Origin: Bacteroidales bacterium UBA5326 | GTDB taxonomy: Bacteria; Bacteroidota; Bacteroidia; Bacteroidales; UBA932 | Direction: 5' to 3' | Length of the DNA: 64,000 bases | Assembly (NCBI GenBank): GCA_002408205.1 | Contig: DHQY01000007.1 | Span: 220,924 to 284,923 of the forward strand | In this document: one piece after another, positions 1 through 8,426 of the stretch | How positions within the stretch are numbered: the first letter of the stretch is position 1 | Layout: every line of letters begins with the position of its first letter | Program-made: the position numbers and the translations under genes | The notes under the pieces: generated by a model | What the model was told of the DNA's origin: nothing | What the model saw: the letters and a program-made list of their open reading frames with translations, nothing else | Database searches by the model: none

Positions 1-330
1 GGAGAAGGCACTTCCAACAAATTGCCCCGCCTGACCTCGGGAAGCCATGTTAACTGGCAGAATATTTCCGACATCTATATTGAAGACGGAGATTATGTAA
101 AGATCCAGAACGTACAGATAGGGTATGATTTCAAACATGCATTCCGTAAATTGCCTTTCGGTCAGGTACGCGTGTATGTAATGGCTCAGAACCTGTATAC
201 TTTCACCAATTACTCCGGAATGGACCCCGAAATCGGTTATGGATATGATCATAGCTGGGTTTCCGGTATAGATTTGGGCTATTATCCTTCTCCCAGAACG
301 TATATGGTAGGTTTAAATCTTAAATTTTAA
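1..330 (+). CDS. SusC-like TonB-dependent receptor, C-terminal fragment
   Basis: The frame is open from the first base, so the gene begins upstream of the window and only the last 109 residues are visible. They look like the final beta-strands of a SusC/RagA outer-membrane barrel: the segment around DGDYVKIQNVQIGYDF, a VYVMAQNLYTFTNYSGMDPE-type stretch, and an aromatic end YMVGLNLKF. A SusD gene follows after 13 bp, which is the canonical susC-susD order of a glycan-uptake locus. The barrel would import the oligosaccharide captured by SusD across the outer membrane with TonB energy. The substrate cannot be read from this fragment. Confidence 0.93.
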   Translation, partial: GEGTSNKLPRLTSGSHVNWQNISDIYIEDGDYVKIQNVQIGYDFKHAFRKLPFGQVRVYVMAQNLYTFTNYSGMDPEIGYGYDHSWVSGIDLGYYPSPRTYMVGLNLKF

Positions 331-343
331 TTGATCATACAGT

Positions 344-2104
344 ATGAAAAAGATAATATTTTTAGCACTCGCTGCGACAGTACTGTTTACCAGTTGTGAA
401 GCCTTCCTCGATACGGAAAGTTACACCAAGAAAAACACTGGGAACTACCCAAAAACGGCAGATGATGCCATTCAGATGGTGACCGGAGTGTATGCGACCC
501 TCAACAAGGTCATTGCTAACTGTGGAAACTCCTACTATTTTGCAGCCCAGCTTCTTTCTGACGACATGTTCGGAGGTGGCGGTGAAAACGATAAAGACTG
601 GACCAGTCTGGAACACCTTATGTACACTAACCTGGACCGTTTCAAAAGCTTCTGGTCGGACAGGTATTCGGGCATCAGCCGTGCCAACATGGCATTGGCC
701 AACCTCGATAAAGTAGAAGACGAAACCCTGCGCAACCAGTTAATGGGTGAAACGTTATTCCTTCGTGCCCTGTTCTATTTTGAATTGGTTCAGATGTTCG
801 GTGACGTTCCTCTCATCACCACAGTACCCCAGACGGTAGCCGAAGTGGCTGAATACCCCGAACAGGCTCCCCAGAAGGATATTTACGCCTTTATCGCTGC
901 GGACCTTAAGAAAGCCGTGACCATTATGCCCACACAAAAATGGAATGAGATTGTATCCGGCGAAGGACATGCCACCCGCTGGGCCGCAGAAGCCCTTCTG
1001 GCACGTGTATTCCTTTTCTACACAGGCTTCTACGGAGAAGCCGAACTGCCCATGATGGACGAGGAATTTAATATAACCGGTTCGGTAACCAAGGCAGAAG
1101 TCATAACCGCCCTGGAAGACTGTATCAATAACAGCGGACACACGCTGGCAGATGACTACCGCCGTCTCTGGCCCTACACCAACTCGGTCAGTGCCAAAAA
1201 CTACGACTACTTAGCCGATCTGAATGCCTCCAGAAAATACTGGCTGAAGGACGGAGAAAACCCCGAAACCTTATTTGCCATCAAATGTTCCCACCTGGCA
1301 AGCTGGGGCACCACCATTGGATATTCCAACCAGTATTGCCTGTTCTTTGGTATACGTAACGCAGGTACCGCAGATCAGTATAAGAATGTATTCCCCTTTG
1401 GTCAGGGATGGGGCGCCGGTCCGGCTAACCCAAAACTGTGGGATGAATGGAAAGCAAAAGAGCCCAATGATTTGCGCCGTAAGGCTTCCATACTGGCTGC
1501 TGCCGACAGACCCAATTATGTTTACGGTGCCGATAAGCTGATGGAAGAATCCACATTCTGGCAAAAGAAAGTGATTGCCATTACCGCTTATAAAAATGAA
1601 ACGGATCTTTTCAACAGTTTCACTTCCTCAACCGAATACTATGGTGACGGTGAAGCCGACGACTTCCAGCTGGCACACGAAACCGACCTGATCCTTATCC
1701 GCTTTGCCGATGTGCTCCTCATGCATTCCGAATTAACAGAAACCGCAGAGAGCATGAACAGGGTACGTGCCCGTGCCGGGTTGTCTCCCGTATCGTATTC
1801 TTTCGAAGCACTGCAAAACGAACGCCGCTGGGAACTGGCCTTTGAAGGGTTGCGCTGGGGCGATATGCGCCGCTGGGGCGACACCTACGCCATCAATGCC
1901 CTGACCGGTCAGTTAGGGGCAAACATATGGAACCGTGCCGTAGCTACTGTCATGAAAGACCAGGGTGCCGGCTATGCAGCCCGTTACCAGGCTACCAAAG
2001 GATTTATGCCTATGCCTTCATCCGAAGTGGACCTCTCAAACGGAGTACTTCAACAGAATGCCGGTTGGGGCACCGATGCCATTTTCGTAAGTTGGAATGA
2101 GTAA
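344..2104 (+). CDS. SusD/RagB family nutrient-binding outer-membrane lipoprotein
   Basis: This 586-residue protein has a lipoprotein signal peptide ending in the lipobox LFTSC (Cys18). The rest has the helical, TPR-like SusD layout, with the family C-terminal block near NERRWELAFEGLRWGDMRRW. SusD proteins sit on the cell surface over the SusC barrel and bind the incoming glycan. The gene lies 13 bp after the SusC fragment and 26 bp before another lipoprotein gene, so the three are probably one transcript. Length is normal for the family. Substrate specificity is not evident. Confidence 0.95.
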   Translation: MKKIIFLALAATVLFTSCEAFLDTESYTKKNTGNYPKTADDAIQMVTGVYATLNKVIANCGNSYYFAAQLLSDDMFGGGGENDKDWTSLEHLMYTNLDRFKSFWSDRYSGISRANMALANLDKVEDETLRNQLMGETLFLRALFYFELVQMFGDVPLITTVPQTVAEVAEYPEQAPQKDIYAFIAADLKKAVTIMPTQKWNEIVSGEGHATRWAAEALLARVFLFYTGFYGEAELPMMDEEFNITGSVTKAEVITALEDCINNSGHTLADDYRRLWPYTNSVSAKNYDYLADLNASRKYWLKDGENPETLFAIKCSHLASWGTTIGYSNQYCLFFGIRNAGTADQYKNVFPFGQGWGAGPANPKLWDEWKAKEPNDLRRKASILAAADRPNYVYGADKLMEESTFWQKKVIAITAYKNETDLFNSFTSSTEYYGDGEADDFQLAHETDLILIRFADVLLMHSELTETAESMNRVRARAGLSPVSYSFEALQNERRWELAFEGLRWGDMRRWGDTYAINALTGQLGANIWNRAVATVMKDQGAGYAARYQATKGFMPMPSSEVDLSNGVLQQNAGWGTDAIFVSWNE

Positions 2105-2130
2105 TTTGAAAACGAATAAACATTGATAAT

Positions 2131-2964
2131 ATGAAAAAAAGTATATTACTTTCAATACTGGCGGTTTCTGTACTTCTTGCAAGTTGCGAACCCATCGAAC
2201 ACAGGGATGTGTTGCAGGGTGGTATTACGGAAAGCCAGTTGAACATTTCCGCAATTCCTGAAATCAGGGATGGAGTCAACTCCAACTATATTCAGCTGAA
2301 CAGCGACGGAAATGCCTGCCTTTCCTCCTGGAACTACGGTTTTGGAACCCTTGTTGCCACAAAAGGGACTGTTAAGGTTATGGCAAAAGGACCCAACACC
2401 ATTGTTTATACCGGATTAAATGCCGACGGAACAATGATTACTAAAAGCATTACTGTTCAGGTAGATGCGTTGTACGATGTAGAACCCGAATGGGCTCTCT
2501 TCTGCGGCGATTCCGGTCTGAAAGACTGGGTTTGGGACAACACCGTTGCAGGTCCCTGGGGCAATGGAGGTTACAAAGGCAATAACGCTCCCGGATGGTG
2601 GGTTGTATCCATTAATGACATTAACGGACAGGCTCCCGGTGAAGGGGCCGGTGCCAGCATGACATTCTCCCTTATCGGGGCCAAGATCATCAAAAATTAC
2701 AACGATGGAACTACTGCCGAAGGTTCCTTTACCTTTGACATGAGCAAAATCACTTACGATGACGGCGGCGCCGTCTGGGCAAAAGGTAAGCTGAACACTA
2801 AAAACGTTACCGTGCTGTGCGGCAAGTCACCCAACGAAGGCAATGCACCGGTATATTCATACGATATCCTTAAACTGACCCCCGACAATCTTGTTCTGGC
2901 CTATGCCGCAGCGGGAGCCGGTTCATGGGGAGAGGCCTGGTTCTGGGTATTTAAGAAAAATTAA
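2131..2964 (+). CDS. Surface lipoprotein of the SusCD locus (SusE/F position)
   Basis: The product has 277 residues and a clear lipobox (VLLASC, Cys19). About 85 residues of Ig-like sequence come next, including a TGLNADGTMITKSITVQV-type strand region, and then a Trp/Gly-rich C-terminal domain (WVWDNTVAGPWGNGGYKG region). It occupies the place where SusE/SusF-type glycan-binding lipoproteins usually follow susD. The aromatic residues would suit carbohydrate binding, but no named family is certain. A strong intrinsic terminator lies just downstream. Confidence 0.7.
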   Translation: MKKSILLSILAVSVLLASCEPIEHRDVLQGGITESQLNISAIPEIRDGVNSNYIQLNSDGNACLSSWNYGFGTLVATKGTVKVMAKGPNTIVYTGLNADGTMITKSITVQVDALYDVEPEWALFCGDSGLKDWVWDNTVAGPWGNGGYKGNNAPGWWVVSINDINGQAPGEGAGASMTFSLIGAKIIKNYNDGTTAEGSFTFDMSKITYDDGGAVWAKGKLNTKNVTVLCGKSPNEGNAPVYSYDILKLTPDNLVLAYAAAGAGSWGEAWFWVFKKN

Positions 2965-2985
2965 CATTTTTGTCCTATTTGAAAG

Positions 2986-3018
2986 AGGCAGACTTGATGA
3001 AAGTCTGCCTTCTTTTTA
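2986..3018 (+). terminator. Intrinsic terminator after the SusCD-lipoprotein unit
   Basis: A perfect 10-bp stem (AGGCAGACTT at 2986-2995 with AAGTCTGCCT at 3001-3010) closes a 5-nt loop and is followed by TCTTTTT. It separates the SusCD unit from the next forward operon. Confidence 0.88.
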
Positions 3019-3020
3019 TT

Positions 3021-3028
3021 TACCTTTG
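3021..3028 (+). promoter_or_regulatory. Bacteroidetes -7 promoter element (TACCTTTG)
   Basis: The octamer is a full match to TAnnTTTG. It sits directly behind the terminator and ends 5 nt before the ATG at 3034, so the transcript would be leaderless or nearly so. No clear TTTG box lies 19 nt upstream. It probably drives the unit 3034-11628. Confidence 0.55.
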
Positions 3029-3033
3029 TGCCT

Positions 3034-3591
3034 ATGAAACTTATTCGCATTATTCCGCTTTTTCTGCTGATTTCCTGTGCCGGAAGCAGCAAATATGAAA
3101 TTAAAGGGACATTACCCGATCCAAAATTTAATTCTGAATGGGTATTCCTGGCACCATTGACCGGTGGGACAGCCCAGACAGTTGATTCGGTGCGCGTTAA
3201 AAAACAATCGTTTTCCTTTAGGGGGAGAACGGAACAGCCCGGGGTGAAAGTTATCCGCATGCGGCCGATTATGAGACTCGAGATACAGGAACTTCTGGTG
3301 ATAGTTGAACCCGGAAAGATCCAGGTTACGCTTGATTCCCTGAGTTCTGTCACCGGAACGCCACAGAACGATGCATTGCAGTCCTGGAAAGAATTTAAGG
3401 CTCAGACCGACAGAACACTGCTCATGCTGCAGCAAATGATTGATGCAGCCACGGACGATACCGTGAAAACAAAACTCACCAGCCGCAGGGACCAAATCGT
3501 GACTGATTTTAACGAATACAACAGATTATTCGTAAAAAGTAACAAAGGTAACGCATTAGGTGATTTTGTATCTAAACTGACAGGTCAATGA
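3034..3591 (+). CDS. DUF4369-like lipoprotein
   Basis: A 185-residue protein starting at ATG 3034, chosen over an in-frame GTG at 3028 that overlaps the promoter box. It has a lipoprotein signal (LLISC, Cys14). The body resembles the DUF4369 beta-domain found at the N-terminus of Bacteroidetes thioredoxin-like proteins: YEIKGTLPD, then VDSVRVKKQSFSFRGR, then VIVEPGKIQV and GTPQNDAL. The thioredoxin domain that often follows is missing and a short helical tail is present instead. Its last codons overlap the start of the next gene, so the two are probably translationally coupled. Function is unknown. Confidence 0.7.
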   Translation: MKLIRIIPLFLLISCAGSSKYEIKGTLPDPKFNSEWVFLAPLTGGTAQTVDSVRVKKQSFSFRGRTEQPGVKVIRMRPIMRLEIQELLVIVEPGKIQVTLDSLSSVTGTPQNDALQSWKEFKAQTDRTLLMLQQMIDAATDDTVKTKLTSRRDQIVTDFNEYNRLFVKSNKGNALGDFVSKLTGQ

Positions 3592-5195
3592 GACAATGGA
3601 AAAATGGAATGCAATGGATTACGGCAGCGTTGATTGCCGTACCTTGTTTTACATTTTTGCATTTTCTTTACCCCTATCATCTGTACCTGAAGGAACAACT
3701 TATTTTGTTCCTGGCTACTCCGGATTATTTTCTTTCCTACTTTGGAAAACCTGCCTGGCTGGCCTTGTATGCGGGTGATTTTTTCACCCAGTTCTTTTAC
3801 TTCAGGGGCGGCGGTCCAACGGTAATCACTATTACCCTGCTTGTACTATGGTGGCTTTCTATTCAGACACTTAAACAGTTCAGGGTTGCCGGACGTTGGG
3901 CTGTTGTTGCATCGCCGGTCCTTGTCATTCCGGAATTTTTGATGCTGTGCGGGCTCCATTATAAACTGGGATCTACATTCTCTCTTATTCTGGCGCTTAC
4001 TGCTTTTTTGATTTATTCACGCCTGCGCCCCGGAGATTCCCGGCTGCGTACTTTTGTTCTTTTACTGCTCCTTATTCCGTTCCTATACTGGATAGCCGGC
4101 AGCGGAGTATTTTTTTTCCTTCTGTGTGTGATTATTTTCACGTTAGTGCAAAAGAAACCGCGCATTCAGCATCTTATCTTTCCCTTATGCCTGGCGCTGC
4201 TCATACCGCTGGCGGCCAAACCTGTTTATCTTTTACCCGCCGGAAAATTATACCTGTACCCGCGCAGCCAACATACCACGCTAACCATTGATTTGGTATG
4301 GGAGAAAGTTCTGTCTATGGACAGCGAGAGCTTCTGGGGACACTGGGATTATGTGCTGGACCTGGCTGACAAATACCAACTCAAAAACCCTGTCGCGACC
4401 TATTTCACTAACCTGGCCCTGTCGCAGACAGGTATGATGCCGGACCGGCTTATGGATTATTATCAGCCCGCAACTAAGGGTTTGTTCCTCCCCGTATCGG
4501 CGGAATCGACTCCAATGACCATCCTTTTTAGCAACGAAGTTTTTTTTCGTTTGGGCGACATGAATATGGCCCAGCATTCAGCTATGCTGGGCATGATCTT
4601 TTCCCCCGACGGAAGGAGCTCACGTCTTGTAAGAAGACTGGCCGACATCCATATTATCAACGGAGAATACGAGGCCGCCGATAAATACCTGCGAATGCTC
4701 GAGCAGACTCTTTTTCACAAAAGACAATCATCCATACGCAGGGAACAGATACGAACCGGAAGCATTCCTGAACGGGTCAATATTCCCGCTTTCGATTCCA
4801 TACGCAGTGGAGATGACTGCATTGCTTCGCTCAATATCCTGTTGGAAAGCAATCCCGGGAACAAGGCCGCACTCGATTACCTGTTATGTTACCACCTGCT
4901 TAATAAAGACATACCGTCATTTATGGAAGTCTATGAACGTTGGATACCCAAAGACGGATCACGAGTACCCGACATTTACAGTCAGGCAATCCTTATATAC
5001 CTTACGCAGCATAAAGTTCCGGCTCAGGCTGTCCGGTCTTACGGAATACCCGATAACATTCTTGTAGATTTCATGGACTATACGCGTTTGTTCCAAGAAA
5101 ACAACGCACAGTCCGGACCGCTCAGGGAACGGTTCGGGAAAAGCTATTGGTTTTATTATCACTTTGCCGTAATGGTTAATCATGAGAATAGTTAA
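3588..5195 (+). CDS. DUF6057-like membrane protein, copy 1
   Basis: The first ~230 of 535 residues are a series of hydrophobic segments (roughly eight to ten membrane helices). The remaining ~300 residues are soluble and helical, with TPR-like repeats (for example around LADIHIINGEYEAADKYLRML). The N-terminal signature YPYHLYLKEQLILFLATPDYF recurs as YPHHLHYHEQFQLFLSTPAYF in the paralogue at 6651. The overall layout fits what I recall of DUF6057 from Bacteroidales; I have not checked this against a database. The start overlaps the previous gene by 4 bp and the end overlaps the next by 14 bp. Function is unknown; its pairing with a CxxCH lipoprotein suggests a membrane complex. Confidence 0.72.
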   Translation: MRQWKNGMQWITAALIAVPCFTFLHFLYPYHLYLKEQLILFLATPDYFLSYFGKPAWLALYAGDFFTQFFYFRGGGPTVITITLLVLWWLSIQTLKQFRVAGRWAVVASPVLVIPEFLMLCGLHYKLGSTFSLILALTAFLIYSRLRPGDSRLRTFVLLLLLIPFLYWIAGSGVFFFLLCVIIFTLVQKKPRIQHLIFPLCLALLIPLAAKPVYLLPAGKLYLYPRSQHTTLTIDLVWEKVLSMDSESFWGHWDYVLDLADKYQLKNPVATYFTNLALSQTGMMPDRLMDYYQPATKGLFLPVSAESTPMTILFSNEVFFRLGDMNMAQHSAMLGMIFSPDGRSSRLVRRLADIHIINGEYEAADKYLRMLEQTLFHKRQSSIRREQIRTGSIPERVNIPAFDSIRSGDDCIASLNILLESNPGNKAALDYLLCYHLLNKDIPSFMEVYERWIPKDGSRVPDIYSQAILIYLTQHKVPAQAVRSYGIPDNILVDFMDYTRLFQENNAQSGPLRERFGKSYWFYYHFAVMVNHENS

Positions 5196-6651
5196 ATTTC
5201 ATATTATCACATTGCTGCTGGGCATATTATATGCATGCGGCGAACCTCGTGATGTTACGGCAAACGATTCATTGCCTCCCATTTACCCCGATTACACCCA
5301 AATCACCATTCCGTGCAACATAGCGCCCCTGAATTTCATGGTGCTGCATAACCCGCAACAGGTTCTGGCCGTTCTTACCGGTGAGGGGAAAACCGTCCGC
5401 ATACGGGGAGGACAGAACATCCGTTTTTCCGGGAAAAAATGGGATCAACTGGTGAACAGCTGCATTGGCAACGAACACATATCGGTTCAGCTCTATGTTA
5501 AGAAAGACGGTGTATGGACATGCTACAAACCTTTTTTATGGACCGTAACGGAAGACAGGATAGATCCGTATCTTTCCTACCGGCTTATAGAACCCGGGTA
5601 CGAGGTATGGAATAAGCTGCAACTTTGTGAACGGCACCTGGAGAGTTTCAAAGTACGTATTCTGGCTGACAATGCACTCACAGAAAACAGTTGTATGAAC
5701 TGTCACACCTACGGCAACCAGGACCCCGGAACTTCTTTTTTTCATCTGCGCGGGCCCGGCGGGGGCACTATACTTAACCGGAACGGCAAGCTGCGGAAGA
5801 TAGAAACAAAAACGGAAGGAAGCATATCTGCCGGCGTTTACGGAAATTTCCATCCATCGGGACGTTACGGCGTTTTCTCCACCAATATCATCATCCCTGA
5901 ATTTCATGCCTTCAGAGGTGAAAGGCTGGAAGTATACGATACCGAATCGGATCTGATTGTTGTTGATTTCGATCACAACACTTCCATGCCTTTCCCACCA
6001 ACAGAAAAAAAAGAATTACGGACTTTTCCCGTTTTTTCTGCAGACGGGAACACCGTTTATTATTGCCGGGCTCCTTATATGAGTGCTCTTCCCGACAGTG
6101 TCCGCTATCTACGGTACGACCTCATGAGTATTTCCTTCAACCCCCACACAGGGATGTGGGGAGATACCTCCACAATCGATACGGTTTTTTCTGCATCACG
6201 TCATAAATTATCGGTCTGTCATCCCAAGACCTCGCCGGACGGCCGTTACCTTCTCTTTACAGTTGCCGAATACGGTACTTTTCCCATCTGGCACAGGGAA
6301 ACCGATTTGTACCTTCTGAACCTGGAAACGGGTTCGGTTGACGCGCTGAATAATGTGAATTCTGCGCTGTCGGATACTTACCACAGCTGGTCATCCAACA
6401 GCCGCTGGTTTGTATTTGCAAGCAAGAGAGACGATGGAATGTACGGAAAGCCATACTTTTGCCACATTGACGAAAACGGTCTGACCTCCAAACCGTTTGT
6501 TCTTCCGCAAAAAGACCCTTCGGCTTATTTCACTACATTTAAATCCTTTAACATCCCCGAACTGTCTAAGGGAGAAGTTCCTTTCAACGCCCTTGACATT
6601 GAGAAGATTTACAGGAGTATGGACAAAGAGACCCTGGACCCCGTAAAATAA
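5182..6651 (+). CDS. CxxCH-containing beta-propeller (TolB/PD40-like) lipoprotein, copy 1
   Basis: This 489-residue lipoprotein (Cys19 in ILYAC) has three parts. An N-terminal beta-rich region runs to ~165. A single haem-c-type motif CMNCH lies at 171-175. A C-terminal WD40-like propeller follows, with PD40 signatures such as FSADGNTVYY, SPDGRYLLFT and HSWSSNSRWFVFASKR. In known c-type cytochromes CxxCH binds haem covalently; haem binding here is inference from the motif, and a metal site or disulfide is possible. It is the close paralogue of the product of 8426-9913 and alternates with DUF6057-like genes. Confidence 0.75.
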   Translation: MRIVKFHIITLLLGILYACGEPRDVTANDSLPPIYPDYTQITIPCNIAPLNFMVLHNPQQVLAVLTGEGKTVRIRGGQNIRFSGKKWDQLVNSCIGNEHISVQLYVKKDGVWTCYKPFLWTVTEDRIDPYLSYRLIEPGYEVWNKLQLCERHLESFKVRILADNALTENSCMNCHTYGNQDPGTSFFHLRGPGGGTILNRNGKLRKIETKTEGSISAGVYGNFHPSGRYGVFSTNIIIPEFHAFRGERLEVYDTESDLIVVDFDHNTSMPFPPTEKKELRTFPVFSADGNTVYYCRAPYMSALPDSVRYLRYDLMSISFNPHTGMWGDTSTIDTVFSASRHKLSVCHPKTSPDGRYLLFTVAEYGTFPIWHRETDLYLLNLETGSVDALNNVNSALSDTYHSWSSNSRWFVFASKRDDGMYGKPYFCHIDENGLTSKPFVLPQKDPSAYFTTFKSFNIPELSKGEVPFNALDIEKIYRSMDKETLDPVK

Positions 6652-8426
6652 TGCGTATGGAAAAGAAATCTGCAACAACTCATTTTCTGCTATCGGCCTT
6701 ATTCGGACTGTCTGTCTTTCTGTTTTTCGGGTTAGTCTATCCGCATCATCTGCATTATCACGAACAATTTCAGCTGTTCCTTTCTACCCCGGCCTACTTC
6801 CTTCAGCTAATGGCCAAGCCGGGCGGTCTGGCAGAATACATGGCATCGTTCCTGACCCAGTTCTTCCTTTTTTCCTGGTCGGGAGCCGCCATTATGGCCG
6901 TCCTTCTTACCTCTCTGCAAATGATCATTGCCGGGGTGAGCAGACGTTTACGTGAAAATCCCCTGTACTACCCCCTGTCCTTTATTCCCGCCTTTTTTTT
7001 CTGGTCTCTGTTATGTGACGAAAACATGATGCCCTCCGGCATACTGTCTGTATTAATTGCCATGGTCACCTGGAGGGGATACCTGGAAGTAAAGCATATC
7101 GGGTGGAAAACGGTGTACCTGCTCTTTCTGATACCAATCACCTACTGGTTTGGAGGAGGTTCGGCCGTTATCCCCGTACTGGGCATTATTACCTGCGAAT
7201 GGATGAATAAAGAATCACGATGGTCCAATAAGGTGCTGATTACCTTATGTACCCTGAGCGTGACTGTTGCGGTGCTTCTGCTTATTCCGCTTCTGCTACC
7301 GCAGTTTCCATATAAAAGGATGCTTTTTGGAACGGACTTTTTCAGGTTCCCGGTTTATTACCCAACGGGCATTCCGGTATTGTGGGGTCTTTTGTGGCTG
7401 ATTCCGGTAATAAATCTGTTTTTGCCTGCGTCGCTTAAAAAAACCGGAAAGAGCCGGCTGTTATTTATCTCGTCTTTGGTCCTGATATTCGTTGCCGGAG
7501 GTTTGCTTGTTATGGCCAACCGCGACGCAGGCAAAGAAGAAGTGATGGCCTATGATCATTACGTACGTATGCAACATTGGGATAAAGTCATTAAGATGGC
7601 AGACAGGAGAAGTCCATCCTCACCTCTTGCGGTTGCCTGCCTTAATCTTGCGCTCTGTAAGTCGGGAAAGATGTCCGACAATATGTTCCATTATTTTCAA
7701 AACGGGCCGGAAGGTCTTATTCCCACTTTTACCCGGGATTTTACCATCCCAATGATCACCGGAGAGATCTATTATCACCTCGGTTTTATAAACACTGCTC
7801 AGCGGTTTGCCTTTGAGGCTATGGAATCGCTTCCCAATTACTGGAAAAGCGGCCGTGCCCTCAAGCGCCTGGCCGAGACGAATCTCATTAACGGCGAATA
7901 TAAAGTGGCTGCCAAGTACCTCAGAATACTCACGCACACGACCTTTTATAAAAAGTGGGCACATTACGTACTGGGGCTGCTCCGGGACGAAACAGCCATT
8001 AACACCCACCCCGAATGGGGCTACTTACGTACTTACCGCTCCAAAACAGATTTTCTCGATTCCGAAAACGAAAAAGACATGATGCTGGGGATCCTGCTTC
8101 AGCAAAATCTGACCCATTACATGGCTTACGAATACCTGCTTTCCTATTGCCTGCTCGCAAAAGACCTGGAGCATTTTATGGAGTATTTTCCCCTGGGTAT
8201 GAAACTCCGGTACGATACCCTGCCCTTGAGCTACCAGGAGGCCCTGCTCTATGTGTGGAGCCTCAGCCATGAAGACCCCCTGAAGACAGTTCCTTATTCG
8301 GTAAGCGACAAAGTCAGACAACAACTGGCCGCATACCAGCAGCTCTACCTGAATGCATCCGATCCCGAACAGGCCCTGAAAAAGAATTATTCCGGAACTT
8401 ATTGGTATTACTTACACTTCAGATAA
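6651..8426 (+). CDS. DUF6057-like membrane protein, copy 2
   Basis: A 591-residue paralogue of the product of 3588-5195. Its ~300-residue N-terminal half carries many transmembrane segments and its C-terminal half is helical and TPR-like (around LAETNLINGEYKVAAKYLRIL, nearly the same wording as copy 1). The ATG at 6651 shares one base with the previous stop codon; a second ATG at 6657 would also serve. The end overlaps the next gene by one base. The one-base overlaps show a tightly coupled operon. Confidence 0.72.
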   Translation: MRMEKKSATTHFLLSALFGLSVFLFFGLVYPHHLHYHEQFQLFLSTPAYFLQLMAKPGGLAEYMASFLTQFFLFSWSGAAIMAVLLTSLQMIIAGVSRRLRENPLYYPLSFIPAFFFWSLLCDENMMPSGILSVLIAMVTWRGYLEVKHIGWKTVYLLFLIPITYWFGGGSAVIPVLGIITCEWMNKESRWSNKVLITLCTLSVTVAVLLLIPLLLPQFPYKRMLFGTDFFRFPVYYPTGIPVLWGLLWLIPVINLFLPASLKKTGKSRLLFISSLVLIFVAGGLLVMANRDAGKEEVMAYDHYVRMQHWDKVIKMADRRSPSSPLAVACLNLALCKSGKMSDNMFHYFQNGPEGLIPTFTRDFTIPMITGEIYYHLGFINTAQRFAFEAMESLPNYWKSGRALKRLAETNLINGEYKVAAKYLRILTHTTFYKKWAHYVLGLLRDETAINTHPEWGYLRTYRSKTDFLDSENEKDMMLGILLQQNLTHYMAYEYLLSYCLLAKDLEHFMEYFPLGMKLRYDTLPLSYQEALLYVWSLSHEDPLKTVPYSVSDKVRQQLAAYQQLYLNASDPEQALKKNYSGTYWYYLHFR